DNA of 59,765 nucleotides, from assembly GCF_003231305.1 (NCBI RefSeq), contig NZ_QKVM01000040.1, positions 1 through 59,765 on the forward strand, in the 5' to 3' direction. The stretch is from Pseudomonas sichuanensis. GTDB lineage: Bacteria > Pseudomonadota > Gammaproteobacteria > Pseudomonadales > Pseudomonadaceae. The notes below the pieces were generated by a model. The model saw only the letters and a program-made list of their open reading frames with translations. It searched no databases and had not been told where the DNA came from. The position numbers and the translations under genes were made by a program. Shown here piece by piece: positions 17,645-27,700 of this stretch (positions are counted from its first letter, which is position 1; every line of letters begins with the position of its first letter).

Positions 17645-18717
17645 GCTTGAACTCCTTGGCCCAGTGCCACTTCGCTGCTTTTCAGGGGAATGGCCATGGC
17701 CGTGAGGATCTTTCGCGGGCCGGTGTAACCGTTGCGCGCGTGGATGGTGAGGATGTTGTCGAGGATCACCACGTCGCCCTTCTGCCAGGGGAACTCGACC
17801 ATGACGTCGCGGTAGATCTGCTGCAGGTGGCGGATGTGATCCTCGGGGATCGGGCTGCCGTCGCCGTAGAAGGTGTTCTGCGGCAGCTCGTCGTCGGCGA
17901 ACTCGGCGCGCAGGCTGTCGCGGATGCTGTCCGGCAGGGTCAGCGCATTGAAGAAGGTGGCGTGGTTGAACCACACGGTTTCACCGGTACGCGGGTGGCG
18001 GACCATGGCCGGGCCTTTCTGGCGGGTGCGCAGGCGGTTGCCGGATTTCCACTCCGGCTCCACGCCGATCTTGGCGCAGTAGGCCTCGACCTCGGCGCGG
18101 TCCTCGGTCTGGAACACGGTCTGCCAGGGCAGGCCCATGCCGTCGCCGTAGTTGCGCACGTACAGCACGCCGCCCTTGCGCACGAAGGCATCGCGCACCT
18201 CGGCGTCGATGCGCGGCAGGATCAACCGGGTATCGCCGAACGGGGTTTCACCACCGGTGGGCGACGGCAGGTCGCAGTAGAAATACAGGTGCAGCGGGAA
18301 CACCGGCGAATAGGAGTGCTCGTTGTGCGGGAAGATCTTCTCCACCGCCGGGTAGTCGGTCGAGCTGTAGACATTGTGCTTGCGGGTGATCTGGGTACGC
18401 GGCGAGGCGCGGAACAGGTACTCCAGGGCGCCGCCGGAAATCGCATCGACGCACTGGTTGAACTCGCCGATGTCCTGCACGGCGAAGCCGCGGAACAGGA
18501 TGGTGGCGTGCTGGTCCAGCTTGCTTTCGATCAGCGCACGGTTCTGCCCGGCCCATTCGGCCAGGTTGATGCCCGCCACCTTGGGCGTGCACAGCAACGG
18601 CAGGCTGTGGCCTTCGAACATCGGCGAAAAGGCCACGAGGCTGTCGTGGTCCATGCTCAAACTCTTGCGCCGCCCCTTGGCCAATACCGGAATGGCTTGC
18701 GCCTCGCTGTTGGACAT
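17641..18717 (-). CDS. SyrP-like Fe(II)/2-oxoglutarate beta-hydroxylase (TauD/TfdA fold)
   Basis: 358-aa non-heme iron dioxygenase. Visible features: an H-x-E iron-ligand motif in FPHNEHSYSP, the distal His in DNILTIHARNGYTGPR, and an Arg just after it that would bind 2-oxoglutarate. The family hydroxylates the beta carbon of Asp or His tethered to an NRPS carrier domain, giving a bidentate iron ligand. It sits between an NRPS ending in a lone C domain and one starting with an interface domain, the partner such enzymes dock to. The neighbouring A domain has a His-like code, so beta-hydroxyhistidine is the more likely product; beta-hydroxyaspartate is the alternative. I chose the ATG at 18717 (MSNSEAQ) because GGGAG lies just upstream; an in-frame ATG at 18723 overlaps that site. 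The upstream NRPS stop is 55 bp away. Resembles the gene annotated SyrP in P. putida pyoverdine loci. Confidence 0.9.
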   Translation of the reverse strand: MSNSEAQAIPVLAKGRRKSLSMDHDSLVAFSPMFEGHSLPLLCTPKVAGINLAEWAGQNRALIESKLDQHATILFRGFAVQDIGEFNQCVDAISGGALEYLFRASPRTQITRKHNVYSSTDYPAVEKIFPHNEHSYSPVFPLHLYFYCDLPSPTGGETPFGDTRLILPRIDAEVRDAFVRKGGVLYVRNYGDGMGLPWQTVFQTEDRAEVEAYCAKIGVEPEWKSGNRLRTRQKGPAMVRHPRTGETVWFNHATFFNALTLPDSIRDSLRAEFADDELPQNTFYGDGSPIPEDHIRHLQQIYRDVMVEFPWQKGDVVILDNILTIHARNGYTGPRKILTAMAIPLKSSEVALGQGVQA

Positions 18718-18772
18718 TTCCATCTCCCGTTCGGTAAAGCCGGCGGCCCAGCGGCCACCGGCATGACAATCA

Positions 18773-21700
18773 CTACTGCAGCTCGACCCCACGGGCGCGC
18801 CGGCGGATCGGGTGCTGCGCCTTGAGCTGCGCCTGGCGCGCCTCGGCCGCCGCCTGTTCGGCACTGGCCTGCAGCTGTGCGGCATGGGCCAGCAACTGCG
18901 CCAAAGGCGCCTCGGGCGCTTCGAGCAAGCGCTCGAACACCCCTTGCAACTGCACGAACAGCCCTTGCATGTCGGCCGCCGTGTACAGGCTGGCGTCGCA
19001 TTTGAAGGCGGCGGTCAGGCGCTCGGCGTTGACGAACTCGGCGATCAGGTCCAGCTCGGTGGCGCCCTGCCCCGCGTCCTGCGGGGTCACCTGCAGGCCT
19101 TGCGGCGCCTGCATCGGCAGGCTGCCTTCCTGGTAGATGAACTTGATCGCGAACAGCGGTGAACGGCCGGCCTGACGCGGCAGGCGCAGGGCCTCGACCA
19201 AGCGGTCGAACGGCAGGTCCTGGTGATCGGAAGCACCGACCACCACGTCGCGGCAACGCTCCAGCCACTGTTCGCCACTGAGGCTGTCGTCCAGCGTCAG
19301 CTGCAGTACCAACTGGTTAACGAAGAAGCCGACCATTTCTTCAACCCCCGCATGGTTGCGGTTGGCAACGTCGGTGCCCAGGCGCACCCGCGGGCTGTCG
19401 CAACGCTGCGCCACCACCAGCGAGAAGCCGGCCAGCAACAGCATGTACAGGGTCAGGCCACGGGCCTTGGCGGTGGCGCGCAGGGCCTCGGCCAAGGCTG
19501 GCGGGAAATCGAAGGCGTGCACCTGGCAGGTACCGGCGCTCACGCCGGCCTGCGGGCTGCCGGGCAGGCGGCTGAGGCGATGGTCGTCGCCCAGGGTGCG
19601 CTGCCAGTAATCGAGCTGGCGCTGCAGCTGCCCGGCCGCCAGCCATTGGCGCTGCCACACGGCGAAGTCCAGGTAGGCCAGGCCCGGCGCCGGCAGCGAG
19701 GCCGGGGCGCGCTGCACGGCGGCGTCGTAGAGGGCGACGAATTCGCGCAGCAGGATGCCGAACGACCAGTGGTCGGCGACGATGTGGTGCAAGGTCACCA
19801 ACAGCAGGTGCTGCTGTTCGGCCAGGCGCAGCACCGCCACCCGCAGCAGCGGGCCGTTGACCAGGTCGAACGGCGCCTGCGCCTGCTCGGCCAGGGCGTG
19901 CGCGATCGCCACCTCGCGGGTGGCGACCGGAGCCTCGCGCAGATCGACCACGGCCAACGGCAAGGCCATGTGCGCATGCACCTGCTGCCAGCTGTCGCCG
20001 CCTTCCTGGGCGTAGGTGGTACGCAATACCGAATGGCGTTGCAGCAAGCCCTCGAAGGCCGTGCGCACCGCGTCGATGTCCAGCTCGCCGTCGAGTTGCA
20101 GGGCGCGCGGAATGTTGTACATCGAGCTGTGCGGCTCCAGCTGCCAGAGGAACCACAGGCGTTGCTGGGCGAACGACAGCGGCTGGCGCTGCGCGGGGTC
20201 GAGCGCTTGCAACTGCGGCACCGCCAGCACGGCCGGGGCCGCCACGCAGGCATCGACCGTGGCGGCGAACGCCTCCAGGTCACGGGCTTCGAACAGGCTG
20301 CGCAAGGGCAGCTCGACGCCCCGGGCATGGCGCACCCGGCTGATCACCTGGGTGGCCAGCAGCGAATGGCCGCCGAGGTCGAAGAAGTTGTCGCGCAGGC
20401 CTACCCGCTCGACGCCCAGCAGTTCGCCCCACAGCGCGGCGAGCTCGCCTTGCAGGGCGCTGCGCGGTGCTTCGAAGGCCTGTGCCAGCAGGCTGGCGTC
20501 CGGCGCCGGCAAGGCCTTGCGGTCGAGCTTGCCGTTGGGGGTCAGTGGCAACTGCGCCATGACCTGCCAGTGGGCCGGCTGCATGTAGTCGGGCAGCGCT
20601 ACGCCGAGCGCTGCGCGCAACCCTTCACAGAGTGCGGCCTGGCCCTCGCGGTCAGCGTCGGCCAGCGCCTGTCGCGGCACCACGTAGGCCACCAGTTGCT
20701 GGCCGACCGGGCCCGGCACGGCCACCACGGCCGCCTCGGCGACAGCCGCCTGGGCCAGCAGGCAGGCCTCGATTTCACCGGTCTCGACGCGGAAACCGCG
20801 GATCTTCACCTGATGGTCGACCCGGCCGATGTATTCCATCTGCCCGTCCGGCAGGCGCCGGACCAGGTCGCCGCTGCGGTACAGCCGCGCGCCGGGGGTG
20901 CTGGCGAACGGGTCGGGGACGAAGCGTTCGGCGGTCAGCGACGGCTGCGCATGGTAGCCGCGTGCCAGGGCCTCGCCACCGATATACAGCTCACCGACCA
21001 CGCCATCGGCCTGCAAGGCCAGGCCTTCGGCCAGCAGGTAGGCGCTGCGCCCGGCCACCGGTCGGCCGATGGGTGCATAGGCGCTGGTGAAACGGGTGGC
21101 GGCATCGGCCTCCCAGAGGAAGGGGGTGATGACCGTTTCAGTGGGCCCATAGCCGTTGACGATGTGCTGCGGGCGCAGTTGCCCCTGGATCTGCTCGAAG
21201 CCCTCACGCGGGAAGGCCTCGCCCGCCACGTTGAACGAGCGCACCGACGCCGCACGGCCGTGGGCCGCGGCCCAGGCCGCCAGCTGGCAGGCGTATTGGG
21301 TGGGGAAATAGACCAGGCTGGCCTGCTCGCGCTCGATCACCGCCAGCGCCTCTTCGGCACTCCACAGGCCTTCGCCGCGCAGCACGCAGCGGGCGCCGCT
21401 GATCAGAGGCAGCAGCCACTGCTCGGTGCCCCAGTCGAAGTTCAGCGAGGCGAAATGCAGGAAGCGGTCGCGGCTGTCGATGCGGTAGAAGCGCTGCATG
21501 GTCAGCAGGTGGCGCAGCAAGGCGCCCTGCTCCAGGGCCACGCCCTTGGGCCGCCCGGTGGAACCGGAGGTGTACAGCAGGCACAGCAGGTTGTTGCCGG
21601 CGAGGGTTGGCGACGGGGACTCGACGCCCTGGGTGGCCAGCACCAGCTCATCGACCCGCAGCAGGCGTGCGGCGCTGCCGGCCAGCAACGCCGCACTGCG

Positions 21701-24700
21701 GGCATCACCCAACACCAGCTGCACACCGCTGTCTTCAAGCATGTAGCCCAGGCGCTCGGCGGGGTATTCCGGGTCCAGCGGCACATAGGCGCCGCCGGCC
21801 TTGAGGATGGCCAGCAGGCCGATGATCAGGCGCTCGCCACGGGGCAGCGAGATGCCCACCAGCACCTCTGGGCCGACGCCCTCGGCGACCAGGCGTCGGG
21901 CCAGGTCGCTGGCCTGGCTGTCGAGGCTGGCGTAGCTCAGCGCCCGACCCTCGGCGACCAGGGCGATGGCCTCCGGCGTGCGCCGGGCCTGGGCCTCGAT
22001 CAACTGGTGCAGCCACACCGGCGCGGCCTGCGCCGGCAAGGCGGCGGGCATCGCCAGCAGCGCCTGGCGGGCAGCCGGGGGCACGCTGTCCAGGGTCGCC
22101 AGCACCTGGCCTGCGCCGTCGACGAACTGCCCCAGCAGGCATTCCAGCTGCGCCGCGAGGGCCTGCACCGTACCGGCGTCGAGCGCCGCGCACAGGTAGC
22201 TGTAGTGCACCTGCAGGCGCTCGCCGAGGGTCACGGCCAGGGTCAGCGGGTAGTTGGTGCGCTCCAGGTTGGCGACTTCGCCAAAGCGCACGCCGGCCTG
22301 GCCGGACTCGGCCAGCGCCGCCGACAGCGGGTAGTTCTCGAACACCAGCAAGGTGTCGAACAGCGCATCGCTGCCCTGCCCCGACCAGCGCTGGATCTCG
22401 AACAGTGGCGTGTGTTCGTGTTCGCGCAGCGCCAGGTTCAGCGCCTGCACCTGTTGCAGCCAGTCGCCCAGGGTTTGCTGCAGGGCCGGCCGGGCGATTA
22501 CCGGCAAGGTGTTGATGAACAGGCCGATCTGCGCCTCGATGCCCGGCAGTTGCGCCGGGCGCCCGGCCACGGTGGCGCCGAAGGCCACGCAGTCCTGGCC
22601 GGTGCAGCGTTGCAGCAGCAACAGCCAGGCCGCCTGGACCAGGGTGTTGACCGTGACTTTCTGCTGCCGGGCGAAGGCGCCCAGGCGCTCGCCCAAGGCC
22701 GCGTCGATGGTCTGGTAGAAGTCGCCGTGGCTGGCCTGGGCAGCCGCCTGCGCCGGCGTGGGCAGCGCGTGGGCCAGGCGCGTCGGGGTTTCCAGCGCGG
22801 CGAGCTGGTCGCGCCAGAACGCCTCGCTGGCCGCCATGTCCTGCTGACCGAGCCATTGGATGTAATCACGGTACAGCCCGACCGGGGGCGCCACTTGCTG
22901 CCCGGCGTAGCGTTGCAGCACTTCGCCGAGCAGGCGCGAGTTGCTCCAGCCGTCCAGCAGCAGGTGGTGGCAGGTCTGGATCAGGTGGTGGCGGGCCTCG
23001 CCGGTGCGCACCAGGGTCAGGCGCAGCAAGGGGGCCTGGGCCAGGTCGAAGCCGTGCTCGCGGTCCTCCTGGGCCAGGGCGGCGAGCGCCTGCGGCAGGT
23101 CGGCGCGGTCGCGCCAGTCCAGTTCACGCCAGGGCAGTTCGACCTGGCGCATGACCATTTGCAGGGGCTTGCCCTGCTCGCCTTGCCAGGCAAAGCCGGT
23201 GCGCAGGATGGCATGGGCGTCCAGCGCTTGCTGCCAGGCGTCGCGCAGGCGTGCGGGGTGCAGGCCCTCGACATCCACGCGCATCTGGTTGACGTAGTCG
23301 CTGCCGGCTTGTTCATAGAGGCTGTGGAACAGCATGCCCTGCTGCATCGGCGACAGCGGGTAGAGGTCTTCGAGCTGCCGCGCGGCCACCGGCAACTGCG
23401 CCAGCGCCGCGCCATCGAGCCCGGCCAGCGGGAAGTCCGAGGCGGTCACCTGCCCGGGGGCCTGGACGCAGTGGGCGACCAAGGCGCGCAGTTCCTCGGC
23501 GAAAGCATCGACCAGGGCCTGGATGCGTTCGGCCGCGAACATCTGCTGGCTGAAACCCCACTGCAAGGCCAGCTCGCCGCCGTACACCTGGCCTTCGACG
23601 GTGAGCCAGTTGGCCAGCGGCGCGTCCGAGTCCTGGCCTTGGCCGGCGCCATGGCTGGCGGGCACCAGCAACGCCTGCTCATCGAACTGGCGGTCGAACT
23701 GGCCAAGGTAGTTGAAGGTCACCCGCGGGCGCGGCAGCGCCGCCAGTTCGGCGCGGGTGGCGGCATCACCGAGGTGGCGCAGCAAGCCGTGGCCGATGCC
23801 CTTGTCGGGCACGCCGCGCAGCTGCTCCTTGACCGCCACCAACGACGCGCCCAGCTCGGCCTCGGGCACCAGCAGTACCGGTTGCAGGCTGGTGAACCAG
23901 CCGACGCTGCGCGACAAGTCGAGCCCGCTGAACAGGTCTTCGCGGCCATGCCCTTCCAGCTCGATCAGCGCGCCCGGTGCCGCCGTCCAGCGGCACAGCA
24001 CACGCGCCAGGGCGGTGAGCAGCAGGTCGTTGACCTGGGTGCGGTAGGCCGCTGGCGCAACCTGCAGCAGCTGGCGGGTGAGCTCGGCGTCGAAGCGGCA
24101 TTCGATCTTGTGTTCATGACGGTTGTGCAGCGCGCCTTCGCGGTTGTCGCACGGCAGTTCGGCGACTGCCGCGCGCCCCAGGTGCTCGCGCCACCAGGGC
24201 AACTGCGCCTGGTAGTCGGGCAAGGCCTGCTGCAGGCGCAGCGCCCACTCTTGGTAAGCGCTGGTGCGCGCCGGCAGGCGTGGCGACTGGCCGGCCAGCA
24301 CTTGGCGGTAAGCCTGCTCGAGGTCTTCGAGCAGCACCCGCCAGGACACCCCGTCCACCACCAGGTGGTGCAGCACCAGCAGCAGTTGCTGGCGGCCCTC
24401 GGGCAGCTCGATCAGCAGTACCCGCATCACCGGCCCGTGGGCCAGGTCCAGGCTGCGCTGCGCAGCCTCGCATAGGGCCAGCGCGGCTTCGGCGTCGGCC
24501 GCCGTGCAGCGCTGGAACACTTCGCCGGCGCTTTCGGCATAGCGCTGTTGCCAAGTGCCGCCGTGCTGCTCGAAGCGCAGGCGCAGGCTGTCGTGGTGTT
24601 CGACCAGCCGCTGCACGGCCTGGGCCAGCGCCTCGCCCTGCAGCGGTGCGCGGGCATCGAGCAGCAGGGCCTGGTTCCAGTGCTGGCGGTTAGGGATGGC

Positions 24701-27700
24701 CTGGTCGAAGAACCAGTGCTGGATGGGCGTCAACGGCACCTCGCCGCTGGCCGGCCCACGCACCACAGCCTGGCTCGCCTGCCCGGCCACCTGGGCCAGG
24801 CCGCGAATGGTCTGGTGCTGGAAGATGTCCTTGGGGGTCAGCGCCAGGCCGGCCTCGCGGGCACGGCTGACCACCTGCATGGAGACGATCGAGTCACCGC
24901 CGAGCTCGAAGAAGTTGTCCAGCACGCCGACCTGCTCGAGGCCCAGCAAGGCTTGCCAGATCTGCGCCAGGGCCTGCTCGCGGGCATCGCCGGGCGCCAC
25001 ATGCTCACGCTGCGCCTGCAACGCGTCGGGCGCCGGCAGTGCCTTGCGGTCGAGCTTGCCGTTGGGGGTCAGCGGCAGCGCGGCCAGCATCGGCATGGCG
25101 GCGGGCACCATGTAGTCGGGCAGGTGCTCGCCCAGCGCGGCGCGCAGCTGCTCGCGCAGCCTGCCCTGGGCTGCCGGATCGTCGAGCAACGCGGCATTGG
25201 CCGGCACCACATAGGCCACCAACTGGCGGCCGCTCGGGCCTTCCGGCGCCAGCACCGCCACTTCGCTGACCTGTGCCTGCGCTTGCAGCCGCGCCTCGAT
25301 TTCGCCCAGCTCGATGCGGAAACCGCGCACCTTGACCTGATGGTCGATGCGGCCGATGTACTCGAGCTCACCCTGGTCGCGGTAGCGCAGCAGGTCGCCG
25401 GTGCGGTACAGGCGCCCGCCGTCGGCGGCGAACGGGTCCGGCACGAAGCGTTCGGCGGTCAGCCCCGGGCGCCCGAGGTAGCCACGGGTAATACCGGCGC
25501 CGGCCAGGTACAGCTCGGCGGCGCAACCTTGCGGCACCGGCTGCAGGGCGGCGTCGAGCAGGTAGGCGGCGGTGTGCGGCAGCGGCCGGCCAATGCTGGC
25601 ACGGCCACCGGCCTGGCGGCGGGTCCAGGTCGAGTAGGTGGTGTCTTCCGAGGGGCCGTACAGGTCGTACACGTGCGCCAGCCCCGGCTGGCGATAGAGT
25701 TCGTCCACCACTCGCTGCTTGAGCGGCTCGCCGGCGAGGTTGACGATGCGCACGCCAGCGGGCAACTGGCCGTCGCGCAGCAGCGCGGTGATGGCCGAGG
25801 GCACGGTGTTGACCAGGCGCACCTGGTCGCGCGCCGGCAGCTGCGGTAGCTCCAGGGCATTGCGCGCGAGCACGATGGAGCCGCCCGCGGCCAGGGTCAC
25901 GAACAGCTCCCACACCGACAGGTCGAAGCAGATCGAGGTCGATGCCAGCACGCCCTGGATGTCTTCACGGCCATACACCTGGCGCGACCAGTGCAGCAGC
26001 GCCATGACGTTGCGGTGGGTAATGGCCACGCCTTTCGGGCGGCCGGTGGAGCCTGAGGTGTAGATCACGTAGGCGAGGTTCTGCGCCACGGCGTAATTGG
26101 CCGGCGGCACGCCCGGCCAGGCGGCCAGGCTCTGCTCGTCGGCGTCCACCAGCAGCACCTCGGCGCAGTCGGCCAGGGCCAGGCGCTGGGCTACTTCAGG
26201 GTCGCTGAGCACCAGGTGCGCGGCGCTGTCTTCGAGCATGTAGGCCACGCGCTCCGCCGGGTAGTCCGGGTCCAGCGGCACGTAGGCGCCGCCGGCCTTG
26301 AACACCGCCAGCAGCGACACCAGCAGTTGCGGGGTACGCGGCAGGGCCACGCCGACCCGGGTCTCGGGGCCGACACCGGCCGCCACCAGGCGCTGGGCCA
26401 GGCGGTTGGCCCAGCGGTCGAGCTGGCCATAGCTGTACTGCTCAAGGCCGAAGGTGAGGGCCAGCGCCTCGGGCTGTTCGGCGGCCTGGCGGGCGATGCT
26501 CTGGTCGATGCGCGACACCTGGTCAAAGCCGTCACCCGGTGGGTTCCAGGCGTGCAACAACTGTTGCTGTTCGTCGACGCCCAGCATCGGCAGGCGCGCC
26601 ACGGTTTGGCGGGTGTCGGCGACCATGGCGCGCAACAGATTGAGCCAGTGGCCGGCCATGCGCGCGATGGTCGGCGCGTCGAACAGCTCGTCGGCGTAGG
26701 TCAGTGCGGCGTACAGCTGCCCGCCCTTCTCCCAGGTGTCCAGGCTCAGGTCGAACTGGGTGGTGCGGCCCTTCCACTCGATCAGGTCGAAACGAATGCC
26801 CGAGGCGGTCTGCAGCGCGCTGAGGTCGGTGACCAGTGGCTGGTGGTTGTACATCACCTGGAACAGCGGGTTGAGCGCCAGGCTGCGTTCGAGCTTGAGC
26901 GCTTCGACCAGGCGCTCGAACGGCAGCTCCTGGTGCGCCTGGGCACCGAGGGCGGTGTCGCGCACCTGGGCAATCAGCCCGGCCACCGTGAGGTGTTCGT
27001 CGATGCGGCAGTTGAGCACCTGGGTGTTGACGAAAAAGCCGATCAGCCCTTCGACTTCGGCGCGGTTGCGGTTGGCGATGGGCACCCCCACGCGCAATTC
27101 GCCCTGGCCGCTGTAGCGGTAGAGCAAGGCATCGAAGGCCGCCAGCAGCACCATGAACAGGCTGGCCTGTTGTTGCTGGGCCAGGGCGCGCAACTGCAGG
27201 GCCAGCTCGGCATCGACCGCGAAATTGAAGCGGGTGCCGCGATGGCTGGGGGTGGCCGGGCGCGGGTGGTCGGTGGGCAGCTCCAGCACCGGGTGCTCGT
27301 CACCCAGCACCTGTTGCCAGTAGGCCAGCTGGCGCTCCTGCTCGCCGGCTTCCAGCCAGGCGCGCTGCCACAGGGCGTAGTCGGCGTACTGGATCGGCAG
27401 CGCCGCCAGCGGCATGGGCTGGCCCTGGCTGAAGGCGTCGTAGCAGCGGATGAACTCGTCGATCAGCACGTTCATCGACCAGCCATCGGAGACAATGTGG
27501 TGCAAGGTCAGCAGCAGCACATGGCGCTCGGCGCCCAGCTTGAGCAGGCGCACCCGCCACAGTGGGCCCTGCTCCAGGTCGAACGGGCGCTGGGCCTGGG
27601 CTTGCGCGCGCTCCTGCACCGCCTGTTCGCGGGCGGCGGCATCCAGCGCGCTGAGGTCTTCGAAATCGACGGTCACCGCCTGGGCCGCCGCGACCTGGCG

